DNA of 64,000 nucleotides from Chloroflexota bacterium (GCA_020845495.1 JADLFM010000022.1:1-64000); one strand, 5' to 3'; counted from the first letter of the stretch, positions 43,780 through 53,160 are shown. Notes: a model not told the origin generated them from the sequence alone. Numbers and translations are program-made.

Positions 43780-45174
43780 TCAGTCGCGAGGGTACGGGTG
43801 CGGGTCGCTGAGGAAGTCCACTAGCCGTCCCTCGTGCTCGATCAGCACCCGCTCGACGGCGATCCCGACGAGCCGCATCTCAGCCACGATGTCTCGCGCC
43901 CGCCACTGAGGCGGGACGATGACGACGTCAACTGGCTGCGCGTGAAGGACGTCGCGGAACTGGATCTGCTGGCCGGTGCCGGGTACGAACGTGCCGGCCT
44001 TGGCGGCGTCCGAATCAACCACGAGCGGGAAGCGTGCCGCGTCTGCGCCGTGCTGATGGATGAACGCTGCTGACTTGCCGGTGCCGCCCCAGATCGCCAC
44101 CCGCGCGCCGCTTGTGGCCAGAGCGTCCAGTTGTCGGGTGATCGTTGCACGCGAGCGGTCGGTCGCGTCGCGGAACGAGCGTGCTCGCCGCGCGTACTCC
44201 ACCTGTCGTGCCGCGCCACCCAGGCGGATGAAGGCGAAGATCACCTCGCCGTCGTAGCCGTGGCCGATGCTATCGATGCTGACACCGCAGCGCTGGAGCA
44301 TCCGGGTGAACGACTCGGTGGTGTAGTTCGAGTTGTGCTCGTAGTAGAAGTCCACCGTCCGGCGAGTCTCGATGGCGCGGTCGATGCACGGCACTTCGAG
44401 GTAGAGGAGCGGTTGGATGCCGCCGCAGACCGCCCCGAACGACAGCTGCTGGACGAAGCCGAGTGGGTCGGTCAGGTGCTCCAGCACGTGCCGGCTGACG
44501 ATCAGGTCCGGCCTCAGTTCGGCGAGGTGGACGCGCGGATCGAAGAGTGCCGCCCGTAACTCGACCGGCACGCCGTCAGCCCGCGCCGTGCCGTTCGGGT
44601 CGAAGCCCACGAAGCGTCCCTCCGGCCGGTCGGCGGCGAGCGCGGCCAGGAAACTGGCGTCGCCGTGGCCGATCTCGACCACTGTCGGCCGGGCCGGTAC
44701 CCGCTCCAGAATGGCGCTGCGAATCGCCTGGAGGTGGCCGGACCAGAGCAGGCCGCGATTGAACATCAGGTTCGGCTTGTCGGTGTAGGGGACGGCACGG
44801 TAGTCGAACGCCGCGTTCCAGACGTGCCCGCAGTCCACGCAAGAGACGAAGTTGAGCGGGAGCGGCAGCATTGTGCGCGCCTCGTCGATGGAGCCCGGCC
44901 AGGCCAGCGTGGCGAGTGGCTGAGCGCCGCCGTCGTAGAACGGCACCGCCACGTGGTAGCCGCAGGCCGGACAGGTCGTAGGATGCAGGTCGGCCACCAG
45001 CCCGAAGTCCGGGGCGACAGGATGCGTGACCATTGGCATGGTGTCGTGCACCCGAGTTTCATCCTCGAGATCGGCTGGGGCCGTGGTCGTGCTGGCCGTC
45101 TGGACCGTCGAACGGGACGATGCTGGTGCTGTAGCCGAGGTTGCCGGCTGGGTCGCTGTCGTCGTATCGGTCAC
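43780..45174 (-). CDS. SAM-dependent C-methyltransferase (Methyltransf_13/_14 architecture)
   Basis: A 464-residue three-part methyltransferase. A Zn-binding N-terminal region has two Cys pairs (TTCPACGYHVAVPFYD near residue 67 and CVDCGHVWN near 110). The SAM domain (about 160-300) has VVEIGHGDASFLAAL, FDPNG and LIVSRHVLEHLTDP. The C-terminal Rossmann-like domain (about 340-460) has RVAIWGGTGKSAAFIHQHG and VVIVPPQWRARDIVAEM. This architecture is typical of NDP-sugar C-methyltransferases and related enzymes. Start is GTG at 45174 with a strong GAGGAGGGG site. It follows the OGT-like gene by 14 bases and ends in a hairpin. Likely substrate: a nucleotide sugar or protein-bound glycan. Confidence 0.85.
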   Translation of the reverse strand: MTDTTTATQPATSATAPASSRSTVQTASTTTAPADLEDETRVHDTMPMVTHPVAPDFGLVADLHPTTCPACGYHVAVPFYDGGAQPLATLAWPGSIDEARTMLPLPLNFVSCVDCGHVWNAAFDYRAVPYTDKPNLMFNRGLLWSGHLQAIRSAILERVPARPTVVEIGHGDASFLAALAADRPEGRFVGFDPNGTARADGVPVELRAALFDPRVHLAELRPDLIVSRHVLEHLTDPLGFVQQLSFGAVCGGIQPLLYLEVPCIDRAIETRRTVDFYYEHNSNYTTESFTRMLQRCGVSIDSIGHGYDGEVIFAFIRLGGAARQVEYARRARSFRDATDRSRATITRQLDALATSGARVAIWGGTGKSAAFIHQHGADAARFPLVVDSDAAKAGTFVPGTGQQIQFRDVLHAQPVDVVIVPPQWRARDIVAEMRLVGIAVERVLIEHEGRLVDFLSDPHPYPRD

Positions 45175-45188
45175 TGCGCTCCCCTCCT

Positions 45189-47933
45189 CTAGCGGATCAC
45201 GCCGCCCGCGCGGGCGGCGTCCTCGAAATACCGTTCGATTTCCCGCACGGCCGCGATGTCGCCATAGAGGGCGCCGCTCGCCGCGAGAATGCGTGCGCGG
45301 ACGTCCTGCCGGCGTGCGTCGTCGTTCGCCAGGGACACCGCGCACGCGGCGTACGCCTCAGCGGATGCGACGACCGTGTCCAGCACGCCCATCTGGCGAT
45401 AGCAGGCGGCCGTCACCCGACCGCGCATGAAGGCGCCCGGCATCGTCACGATTGGTACGCCGAACGCGCACGCCTCGTACGATGTGTTGCCGCCGCCGAA
45501 GTGGATCGGGTCCAAGAGGACGTCGGTCATGCGGAGCAGATCCACGAAGTCGTGCCCCGGCATGCGAGGTAGGAAAAGCACCCGTTCGACCACGTCCGCC
45601 GCGATCCGTTCGATCCGCTCGCGCACCAGGGCCGACCACGCCCGGCTGACGCCGTCCACCAGAATGAGGCGGCCATCCGGATCGCGGCGCAGGATGTCCA
45701 CAAGTACCGAATCGAAGTCCGGGTGCAACTTGAACAGGCTCTGCGGGCAGCCATAGAGCCTGGCATCGTCGGGCAGCCCGAAGCGGCTCCGGTCGGCAGG
45801 ATGCTCTGGCGCAGCCGGCCGTGCGTAGCAGGTGGGGAGCCGCGTGAGCCGGACCAGGCGCTCGCTGTAGTGGGCGTCTGCGCCAGTCGGCTCCAGGGCT
45901 TCGGCCGAGAGGAACGCATCCACATTCGGGATGCCAGTCGTCACTGGATGCCCCCAGGTGACGCACTGCACGGGTGCGAGGCGGGCGTACGCCAGGAAGT
46001 AGGTCGCCGGGTCCATGCCGATGTCGGCATAGAACAGCACGTCCAGCCGCTCCTCGGCGATCCGCTCCCGCATGGCGGCGAGCGAGCCGCCGAGCCGCAC
46101 CGCGCGATCGGCGGACTGCGCGATCTGCTCGGCGGCCACGTCGGTCCGTCCAAGCTGGAGCACCACCACCTCGAACCGCTCGCGATCCAGGTGCTGGATC
46201 AGGCCGCGCATGAACTTCCCAATGGTGTGATCGGCGAGGTAACGGGAGATGATGCCAACCCGGATTCGGCCGCGTTCTGGTCGGCTCGACCCGTCTGAAC
46301 GGCAGTGCGGCGCGGTCCAGGCGAGCGAGGGACATGCTTGCAGGTACAGGCGCGCCAACTGTTCCTGGGCCGGACGATCGTCGAGGCCGTGATAGGCGAG
46401 GTAGAAACCGGTCGTTCCGACCTCGCGCAGCGGATCGTTCAGGTGAAGGTCTTCGCCGAGCAGGCGCTCGACCTCGCGGCGCCAGCGTGCCCGCCACTCA
46501 GTTATCTCGTCGCCAGATCGCGCGATCGTCGGCAGGACCGTCGCCAGGCGGACGCGGACGCCATCATCTGGCCGCAGCGCAAGTGCCTGGGAGAACGCCG
46601 AGACGGCGGCATCCGGATCGCCGCGCAGATCGTGGACTCCGCCGAGCGCCGTCCAGGTCGTCGGGCTCAGGCCGTCCAACGAGATCGCGTGCTCGAGCAC
46701 GGCCTGGGCCGGCTCGATCTGTCCTCGGTCGACCAGCAACCCGGCTAGTTCCTGGTACGTACCCGTCTCGGACGGCGCATGCTCGGCGGCACGCTGAAGC
46801 GCCTCGATCGCCTCGTCGGTCCGGCCGAGGTCGCGCAAGGCGGTCCCCAGCGCTCGCCAGGATGGGCCATCTGACGGGTCGAGAGCGAGGGCCTCACGGG
46901 CGAAGCGCTCGGCGCCCGCCGCCCGCCCGAGTGTCGACAGGAGGCTCGCGCACTGTGTACGGTGACTGGCCACATTCGGCTCGCAGGCTACAGCTTCTTC
47001 GAAGCAGGCAAGCGCCTCGGCCGGCTGTCCGTGCTCGCGCAATGCGGCGCCAAGGTCGCTCAGGACGCCGGCGCGAGGTCGACCAGGCGTTGGTGCATGG
47101 GTCAGCGCCTGCCGGTAGACGGGGATGCATGCCTCGATCTGACCGCTCGCCTGGAGCGCCCGCGCGAGGCTGCGGCGGGCCTCCAGGTGGGTGGGTTGGA
47201 ACGCCAGGACATGGCGGTATGCTTCGACCGCTTCCGCGAACCGCCGGAGCCCGTGGAGGGCGATGGCTCGGTTCAGGTGACCGGCTGGATCGTTGGGCGA
47301 GAGTGCGATGACCCGGTCGAAGCAGGTCAGCGCCTCGTCGCGGCGGCCATCCTTCGTCAGCGCCACGCCGAGACTCCCGAGCACGCCGACATCGTCCGGC
47401 GCGAGCGCGAGCGCTCGCAGGTAACTGGTGATGGCTTTGGCGATTTCGCCTTGTGCCTGGAGCGCATTGCCCAGGTTCTGGTGCGCTCCAGCCCGTTCAG
47501 GGGCCAGGGCAACGACTCGTCGGTAGAGTGGGATCGCGTCCTCGTCTCGGCCGAGCGCCTGGAGCGTCACCCCGAGGTTGAAAAGGCTGTCGATGTGGGA
47601 ACCATCGAGATGCACAGCGCGTTCGAGGCTGGTACGGGCTGCCTCCAGATGACCGAGCCCCTGGAGCGCGACGCCGAGGTTGCTGTGGAAGGCGGCACAG
47701 CCGGGCTGCTGGGCGATGGCGCGGCGAATGAGCGTCGCGGCGGCCGCATGCTTGCCGCGTTGGAGCGCCAGCACGCCAAGGAGATGGAGTGCGTCCGGCT
47801 GCCCTGGCAACACCTGGAGCACTGAGCGGTACCCGCGCTCGGCCTCCTCGAACCGGCCAGCCTGGTGATCGTTGACGCTCGCGGCCAGCAACGGCCCGGC
47901 GTCGGCCCGGCGCACGCGCGCCTGACGGCTCAT
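45189..47933 (-). CDS. TPR-repeat O-GlcNAc transferase-like (GT41) glycosyltransferase
   Basis: A 914-residue protein with about thirteen tetratricopeptide repeats (residues about 25-490), then a GT41 catalytic domain (about 540-900) like OGT/SPINDLY. Catalytic-region landmarks: RIRVGIISRYLADHTIGKF (the His that matches OGT His498), APVQCVTWGHPVTTG, GCPQSLFKLHPDFDSVL (the Lys matching OGT Lys842) and LLDPIHFGGGNTSYEACAFG, the UDP-binding segment. It should transfer a sugar from a nucleotide sugar to Ser/Thr of proteins in the cytoplasm. Start is ATG at 47933 with GGGAGGG. First gene of an operon with the C-methyltransferase. In many motile bacteria such enzymes glycosylate flagellin; here this is inference. 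Confidence 0.87.
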   Translation of the reverse strand: MSRQARVRRADAGPLLAASVNDHQAGRFEEAERGYRSVLQVLPGQPDALHLLGVLALQRGKHAAAATLIRRAIAQQPGCAAFHSNLGVALQGLGHLEAARTSLERAVHLDGSHIDSLFNLGVTLQALGRDEDAIPLYRRVVALAPERAGAHQNLGNALQAQGEIAKAITSYLRALALAPDDVGVLGSLGVALTKDGRRDEALTCFDRVIALSPNDPAGHLNRAIALHGLRRFAEAVEAYRHVLAFQPTHLEARRSLARALQASGQIEACIPVYRQALTHAPTPGRPRAGVLSDLGAALREHGQPAEALACFEEAVACEPNVASHRTQCASLLSTLGRAAGAERFAREALALDPSDGPSWRALGTALRDLGRTDEAIEALQRAAEHAPSETGTYQELAGLLVDRGQIEPAQAVLEHAISLDGLSPTTWTALGGVHDLRGDPDAAVSAFSQALALRPDDGVRVRLATVLPTIARSGDEITEWRARWRREVERLLGEDLHLNDPLREVGTTGFYLAYHGLDDRPAQEQLARLYLQACPSLAWTAPHCRSDGSSRPERGRIRVGIISRYLADHTIGKFMRGLIQHLDRERFEVVVLQLGRTDVAAEQIAQSADRAVRLGGSLAAMRERIAEERLDVLFYADIGMDPATYFLAYARLAPVQCVTWGHPVTTGIPNVDAFLSAEALEPTGADAHYSERLVRLTRLPTCYARPAAPEHPADRSRFGLPDDARLYGCPQSLFKLHPDFDSVLVDILRRDPDGRLILVDGVSRAWSALVRERIERIAADVVERVLFLPRMPGHDFVDLLRMTDVLLDPIHFGGGNTSYEACAFGVPIVTMPGAFMRGRVTAACYRQMGVLDTVVASAEAYAACAVSLANDDARRQDVRARILAASGALYGDIAAVREIERYFEDAARAGGVIR

Positions 47934-48440
47934 CGTCCCTCCCGATGACGCGAGCACGGCCGTAGCCTGCGCGTGCCCCATCCGTGGTGGCGGTCCTGCC
48001 CAGGGCGCAGCCCTCTAGCGCGCGACCGGGCGCGCCGGCTCCATATCGGTAGCCGCCGCCGCTCAGTTCAATGAACGAGGTGATGGACCGAGAAGGGACG
48101 CGAGAGAACGAACGCGCTAGATCTCGGCGCAGGTGCTGGCAGAGTGGTTCTCGCCGATGCGGAGGGCTGCATCAGGCCTCCACCGGCAGCGCCTGCCGCC
48201 TCACGGCCATGGCAGTCAGGGATGCGTGGGACGATCGCGAGGCCGGGCGACTCGAACGAAGCCAAGGCCATGGGTAGGCTCACATGCTGTGTCCATACAG
48301 ACACGTGAGCCCCAGCGTGGGTTCGGCTCAGCGACACGAGGGTGCCGGGCGCTGTATACCCGCACGCCTTCGAGCGCGAGGGCCGCCGGTAGTTTCGGCT
48401 CAACGACACGGGGCGCCGGGCGCGGCCGTGCAGAGCCGTC
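47934..48440. other. Intergenic region with a degenerate direct repeat
   Basis: About 500 bases without a gene. A 31-32 base sequence starting GTTCGGCTCAGCGACACG at 48321-48352 recurs at 48392-48423 with a few changes and a period of about 71 bases. It lies between the OGT-like gene start and the end of the UroD-like gene, which are on the same strand. Confidence 0.6.
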
Positions 48441-49427
48441 TCAGGCCGTCTCGACCGCCCGGCGGGCGGCAAGCAAGTTACCCTGGGGCACGGTGAGCGG
48501 GTAGGTGCAACCGCCGCCAAGGATCATGCCACGCCCGTCGCACGCGGCGATCGCCTCACGCGCCTCCTCCTGGACCTGGGCGTACGTCCCTTGCTGGAGC
48601 GTTCCCCACTGATTGATCCCACCCACGACCGCCTTGCCACCCAGGATCTGCTTGCCCTGCCTGAGGCTCGGTTCTGAGGTGCGATCGTCCCAGTTCACGG
48701 CCTGACAGGGGTACTCACGTGCCAGGGGCAGCATGGGAAATGGGCTGTGAAGGTGGAGCACATTGAACCAGCCGCGCTGGGCGGCCTCGAGCACCCGTAG
48801 GTCGTCGCGCAGTCCAAGTTCGCGGTACTCTGCCTCCGACATGACCGAATGGGCGGCGGTTGAGGTGGAGTAGAACACCCCATCAGCGCCCGCGTCGACG
48901 GCCGCCGCGACATACTGCTGATAGGTCGTCGTGATCGCGTCGAGGGCGGACCGCACCTCACGGCGGTAAACCCGGAGATGGCCGAGGAAGAGATCGTCGC
49001 CGGCCAGGTAGCGCGCTACGCTGAGCGGGCTGAACACGGTCATCAGCAGCGGGGTGTCCGGGCCGAGCTCTGCGCGGAGCAGCCGAATCGACTGGATGGT
49101 CCGAGCGAGCGCGCCAGTGTTGGGTGCGAGCGGCTGGATCGTGAGCCAGTCAGCGCCGCGCTCGATCACTCGGCGGACGTAGGTGCGCTCGCCAAGTGGA
49201 ACGCCGACGAGATGAGTCTGCGCGCCCCAGCCTTCCACCGAGTAGCTGGATGAGGGGGTCACCTTGGCGAAGTCCCAGTCAAAGCGCCGGTCATAGGCGA
49301 GCGTCACCTCGGCCAGGCGTTCGGCGTCCTGATCGTCGCCCGGCCAGTGTCGCCAGAAGGCGACCGGCACACGGTCGGCCTGGTCTCCTGCCAGGACGGC
49401 CTGGATGCGCGCGCGCTTGGTCGTCAT
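48441..49427 (-). CDS. Uroporphyrinogen decarboxylase (UROD/MtaA)-superfamily protein
   Basis: A 328-residue barrel protein of the UroD superfamily. N-terminal TKRARIQAVLAGDQADRVPVAFWRHW, then FDWDFAKVTPSSSYSVEGWGAQ and AAAVDAGADGVFYSTS, with HLHSPFPM and GGINQWGTLQQGT in the C-terminal half. True heme-pathway HemE has invariant FAGAPFT-like motifs that are not obvious here, so a catabolic or methyltransferase-type member is more likely. The gene lies at the end of a cluster of sugar-acid-type enzymes. The ATG at 49427 follows TTGGAGATCGACG. Confidence 0.8.
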   Translation of the reverse strand: MTTKRARIQAVLAGDQADRVPVAFWRHWPGDDQDAERLAEVTLAYDRRFDWDFAKVTPSSSYSVEGWGAQTHLVGVPLGERTYVRRVIERGADWLTIQPLAPNTGALARTIQSIRLLRAELGPDTPLLMTVFSPLSVARYLAGDDLFLGHLRVYRREVRSALDAITTTYQQYVAAAVDAGADGVFYSTSTAAHSVMSEAEYRELGLRDDLRVLEAAQRGWFNVLHLHSPFPMLPLAREYPCQAVNWDDRTSEPSLRQGKQILGGKAVVGGINQWGTLQQGTYAQVQEEAREAIAACDGRGMILGGGCTYPLTVPQGNLLAARRAVETA

Positions 49428-49839
49428 CGTCGATCTCCAACGTCGTGAGCTTGCGCCATGGGAGCCGCTGAGCGCACCCGCTCCCGGCCTCATCTGAGAG
49501 TCTGAGACGCCGGGTGAGTCGGTACGCCGGAAACCAGCCGCTCGCCCCGTATGGTGATACAGCCTCGCCGTTCAGTCAAGGCCGCAACCCGGTCAGGGTT
49601 GTAGCCGGCCGGGGTCGTAGCGCGGCGGCTGAGCAGCATGGGGCGAGTGTCAACGCCTCGGTCCTACCGCCGAAAGGCTCGGCCCGCGACCTGCCTGAAC
49701 CACGCATGGCAACAGGGCGGAGATGGTCGGGTGGCAGCGACGCATGGGGCCGACGGCGCCGAACCATCTACAAACCCTCCACAAGGAGCGCACTGAGACC
49801 ACCGAACGTGTCCAGGCCCTGGCTCGCCTGCACTCATCG
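49428..49839. other. Intergenic region between UroD-like and Ldh2-like genes
   Basis: About 410 bases. Open frames are Arg/Pro-rich shadows with no recognisable protein. No repeat or hairpin of note was seen. Confidence 0.5.
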
Positions 49840-50934
49840 TCAGGAACCGGTCGCCGAATGCGCCTCGACGAGAGCGGTGTACTGGCTCGCGATCTCATCG
49901 GCAGGCAGGCCCGCCGATGAGATCGCCGCCAGGACCGCCGACCAGTCCGCCTCAGGTACCGGGATGCCCTCGCGCTGACGGACCTCGGCCGTCCGCGCGC
50001 CACGGGCCCCCGGCACCAGCACCTCCTCGAAGCCAGGCAGTGGCTGAGCGGCATGCACGTAGGCAATCTGTCGATCCGCGAGCCGCTCGAAGGTCTCCCG
50101 TGAAGCGAAGTGCTCTGGGTCGATCGCCAGATAGAAGCACGACTGGCCGCGCACGTTCGGGTCCGGGTTCCCGTGGGTGCTCTCGCCGCCAACGGTGGTT
50201 CCGCCAAGCATGCCAGTGAGCACGTGGACCAGCAGCGCGATCCCCGAGCCCTTGTGACCCCCGAACGCCAGCATCGCGCCGTCGCCCGAGCGATTCGGGT
50301 CGGTAATCCAGGCACCAGCCGCGTCCACGATCCAGCCGTCTGGCAGCGATTCGCCTCGCCGCCGCGCGCTGGCCAGTTTGCCGGAGGCTGCGACGCTGGT
50401 GGCGATGTCCAGCAAAATGGTCGGGCCGGTCGCGCCCGGCGCGGCATAGGCGAATGGATTGGTCCCGAACACCGCCGTGCTGCTGCCGTGCGGAGCCACG
50501 GACGGCGAGGTATTCGCCATGACCAGTCCGAATAGCCCCTGCCGCGCGGCCAGGTCTGCGAAGTACCCCAGCATGCCGAGCGGGCCGCCGTTGATCGTCA
50601 CAACCACGCCTACGCCGTTCTGACGAGCCTTCTGCACGGCCAGTTGCATGGCCAGATAGCCGAGCATCGGCCCAGCCTGACCGTTCGAGCGGAGTAGCGC
50701 CGAGCCGCTGCTCTCCCGCGTCACCTCGTGCTGCGCGCCCGGGACAGTCTGGCCGGACTGTAGGCTCTTCAACATGCGCGGGATCATGTAGACGATGCCG
50801 TGCGTCTCGGTGCCCCGCAGATTGGCGAAGACCGCCGCGTCGGCGCAGTGGCGAGCCTCGTCAGCGGTCAGGCCCGCGCGAGTCAGCACCACCTCGACAA
50901 AGCTGCCCAGATGCTCCGCTGTGAAGGTTGGCAA
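49840..50934 (-). CDS. Ldh2-family malate/L-lactate/ureidoglycolate-type dehydrogenase
   Basis: A 364-residue NAD(P)-dependent oxidoreductase of the Ldh2 fold (malate/L-lactate, ureidoglycolate and Delta1-piperideine dehydrogenases). The conserved active-site RGTETHGI is near residue 46, AVQKARQNGVGVVVTINGGPLGMLGYF is near 110, TSPSVAPHGS and FGTNPFAYAAP follow near 145, and FGGHKGSGIALLVHVL lies near 230. It probably oxidises a 2-hydroxyacid made by the neighbouring dehydratase pathway, or an analogous sugar acid. The start is the TTG at 50934 (GGGGAG 7-8 bases upstream), which places the family N-terminus correctly; an ATG at 51084 would add 50 unrelated residues. It is 52 bases after the enolase-superfamily gene. 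Confidence 0.85.
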   Translation of the reverse strand: MPTFTAEHLGSFVEVVLTRAGLTADEARHCADAAVFANLRGTETHGIVYMIPRMLKSLQSGQTVPGAQHEVTRESSGSALLRSNGQAGPMLGYLAMQLAVQKARQNGVGVVVTINGGPLGMLGYFADLAARQGLFGLVMANTSPSVAPHGSSTAVFGTNPFAYAAPGATGPTILLDIATSVAASGKLASARRRGESLPDGWIVDAAGAWITDPNRSGDGAMLAFGGHKGSGIALLVHVLTGMLGGTTVGGESTHGNPDPNVRGQSCFYLAIDPEHFASRETFERLADRQIAYVHAAQPLPGFEEVLVPGARGARTAEVRQREGIPVPEADWSAVLAAISSAGLPADEIASQYTALVEAHSATGS

Positions 50935-50986
50935 TCCCGTGCTCCCCGTTGTCGTTGGGTGGTGGCGGCACCAGCCGCCACCATCG

Positions 50987-52129
50987 TTATCGCCAGATGC
51001 GCTCCGAGCTGTATCGCAGTGGCGTCGGGCGCGCCTGCCGCTCGGAAGCCGCACGTAGCACGTCCAGCTTGAGATCGGTCCCAAGGCCCGGCCCGGTCGG
51101 TAAGTCGAAGGAGCCGTCCTTGAAGCGGAGCGGCTCGGTGCAGATCTGGTCGCGCATCGACCGCTCTTCCTCCATCTGCTCCAGGATGTAGAAGTTTGGG
51201 ATCGCGGCAGCCAGATGCAGTGCCGCCAGCGTGCCGATCGGGCCCGCCGAATTGTGTGGCGCCACCGAGATGTAGTAGGTGTCCGCCAGCGTGCAGATGC
51301 GCTTCACCTCGCTGATGCCGGAGCAGTGGGTCAGGTCTGGCTGGATGATCCGGCAGCCCTGCCCCTCCAGCAACTCGCGCACCTCCCAACGTGTCACCAG
51401 CCGCTCGCCTGTGGCGATCGGGACCGGCAGCATGCGCTGAAGCTCGACCATTGCCCTGGCGTTTTCGCAGGGGATCGGCTCCTCGAAGAAGCCCGGCTTG
51501 TACGGCAGCAGCGCTTGCGCGGCGATGGGCGCCGTCCGCGGTGACAGTTTCTCACCGCACTCCACGAAGATGTCCATCTCCGGGCCGGCTTCGTCGCGTG
51601 CCGCCTCCATCAACTGCCGCGCTTTCTCGATCGCGGCGTTCTCGTTCTCGCGCAGTGTCTGCTGGTCGAATGGGCTCCATTTAAACGCATTGAAGCCGCG
51701 CCGCTTCACCTCGCGGACCTGCTCCCGGACCTTCTCCGGCGTGTCGGCGCCCTGAAGCCAGTGGCTGGCGTAGGCCCGGATCCGGTCGCGATACGGGCCT
51801 CCCAACAACCGGTAAACCGGTACGCCGAGGCGCTTGCCCTCCAGATCCCACAGCGCGATGTCCAGCGCCGCCGTGGCGGTAGTCTGAATGGCGCCGCCGC
51901 GCCAGCGCCAGGCGTGGTACATCCGCAGCCAGTGTCGCTCCACGCCGGCTGGGTCCTGCCCGACCAGCACCGCCCCCAGCTCGTGAACGGCGGTTTCGGT
52001 GGCGTTGACGGCGCCAGATAGTGATGCCTCGCCCCAGCCGTACAGTCCATCGTCGGTTGAGACCTTCACGAAGACCCAGTTCTTCCACTCACCCCAGAAC
52101 GTGAACGTCTCGATTTGTTCGATCTTCAT
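50987..52129 (-). CDS. Enolase-superfamily dehydratase (mandelate racemase/DgoD-like)
   Basis: A 380-residue enolase-superfamily enzyme. The capping domain is at residues 1-120 (LYGWGEASLSG, WDLEGKRLGVPVYRLLGG). In the barrel, FKWSPFD carries Lys150. Metal ligands appear as Glu190 (DIFVECGEK), Glu216/217 (FFEEPIPCEN) and Glu242 (IATGERL), with the acid His292 in VAPHNSAGPIG. DgoD has D-F-H-G at the first ligand; here it is E-C-G-E, so the DgoD base histidine is missing. DgoD-like pattern elsewhere suggests a sugar-acid dehydratase. The ATG at 52129 gives the family N-terminus. Upstream it faces the Crp/Fnr gene and an operator-like palindrome. Confidence 0.85.
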   Translation of the reverse strand: MKIEQIETFTFWGEWKNWVFVKVSTDDGLYGWGEASLSGAVNATETAVHELGAVLVGQDPAGVERHWLRMYHAWRWRGGAIQTTATAALDIALWDLEGKRLGVPVYRLLGGPYRDRIRAYASHWLQGADTPEKVREQVREVKRRGFNAFKWSPFDQQTLRENENAAIEKARQLMEAARDEAGPEMDIFVECGEKLSPRTAPIAAQALLPYKPGFFEEPIPCENARAMVELQRMLPVPIATGERLVTRWEVRELLEGQGCRIIQPDLTHCSGISEVKRICTLADTYYISVAPHNSAGPIGTLAALHLAAAIPNFYILEQMEEERSMRDQICTEPLRFKDGSFDLPTGPGLGTDLKLDVLRAASERQARPTPLRYSSERIWR

Positions 52130-52272
52130 CAGCCGTGCTCCTCTGCGTCGGTGCGGCACACAGGGAGACGTCCACTGCTCGGCGGCCATCGACGCGCGTA
52201 ATCTGGGCCGGGGAAGTTGGGGAACCCGGGCCGATCTGGAGGATAATGGTACGCCTCGTCACCAGCGTGAGA

Positions 52273-52288
52273 TGTCGGCCGGCCGACA
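52273..52288. promoter_or_regulatory. 16-bp palindrome, candidate Crp/Fnr-type operator 1
   Basis: A perfect palindrome TGTCGGCCGGCCGACA in the divergent promoter region between the dehydratase gene (starts at 52129, leftward) and the Crp/Fnr regulator (starts at 52362, rightward). Half-sites TGTCG and CGACA are 6 bases apart, the spacing of the classic Crp site TGTGA-N6-TCACA. It could serve both genes. Confidence 0.72.
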
Positions 52289-52361
52289 ATCTCGCCATGC
52301 GCAGGACGGGACGGCTAACCTGGCACGGACCCTGGGCAGGCACGCACGAAGGAGAAACGGC

Positions 52362-53069
52362 ATGGTTGCCATCCCGACCGAGGCAGTCACCGGCGAAGGC
52401 GTGCACCGATCGGTTGACGAGGGGCTCGAGATGGTCTGCACGGCGTTCGCAGACCGAGGATTCGTGCGCGCGTACCCCCGCAACGCCTTCATCTTCCTGG
52501 AGGGCGAGCCGACTACGGCTGCCTTTGCCGTCAAGTCCGGGCGGGTCGAGCTATTAAGCATCAGCGATTCCGGCCGGGAGGTCGGCTACTCGGTCCGCCA
52601 GCCCGGCGAGGTGTTCGGCATCACCGAGGTGGTCCTTCGCCACGAGGCCCGGGCCCGCAGCACCCGCGCGCTCGAAGACTCTGAGATCATCGTGCTGCCG
52701 CGTGGCGATTTCTATGCACTGATCACCGAGCGTCCGGAGATCACCCTGGCGCTGCTGGCGAGCGCGCTGGACCGAGGCGTCGAGCAAGTCGCGTTGAAGC
52801 GGAACTTGACTGGTACGCCTGCGCGGCTGCGGGTGGCGGCCTCCCTGGACTACCTGGCCTCACGCTACAGCCGGTCACGGGCGGGCGTCAGCCCGATCAC
52901 CGTTCGGGTGACCCACGAGCAACTCAGCCGCCTGTGCGGCCTGACCCGGCAGACGGTGACCAGCGAACTGGACCGTTTCGAGACCGAGGGCGTTGTGGAA
53001 CTGAAGTCCCGCCATATCGTGGTCCACGATCGCGGCGCGCTCCAGGTCACGCGCGAGGAGAAGCGCTGA
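52362..53069 (+). CDS. Crp/Fnr-family transcriptional regulator
   Basis: A 235-residue Crp/Fnr regulator. A cyclic-nucleotide-binding-like fold at about residues 30-145 (YPRNAFIFLEGEPTTAAFAVKSGRVELLSIS, REVGYSVRQPGEVFG) and a C-terminal winged helix (about 165-230) with THEQLSRLCGLTRQTVTSELDRFETEGVVEL. The recognition helix has R-Q-T-V-T-S where E. coli Crp has R-E-T-V-G-R, so a changed half-site is expected. No Fnr-type cysteine cluster is present. The ATG at 52362 follows AAGGAG. It lies between the dehydratase pair and the ABC importer, and three matching palindromes surround it. It is probably the local regulator of this island. Confidence 0.88.
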   Translation: MVAIPTEAVTGEGVHRSVDEGLEMVCTAFADRGFVRAYPRNAFIFLEGEPTTAAFAVKSGRVELLSISDSGREVGYSVRQPGEVFGITEVVLRHEARARSTRALEDSEIIVLPRGDFYALITERPEITLALLASALDRGVEQVALKRNLTGTPARLRVAASLDYLASRYSRSRAGVSPITVRVTHEQLSRLCGLTRQTVTSELDRFETEGVVELKSRHIVVHDRGALQVTREEKR

Positions 53070-53160
53070 CACCCGCGGACTCCATTCTCAGAGATGGGGT
53101 CGAGCATCGTACTGGCGGCACACGGTATCGGATCCACCGGTAGCAACGAGCCAGATCCGT

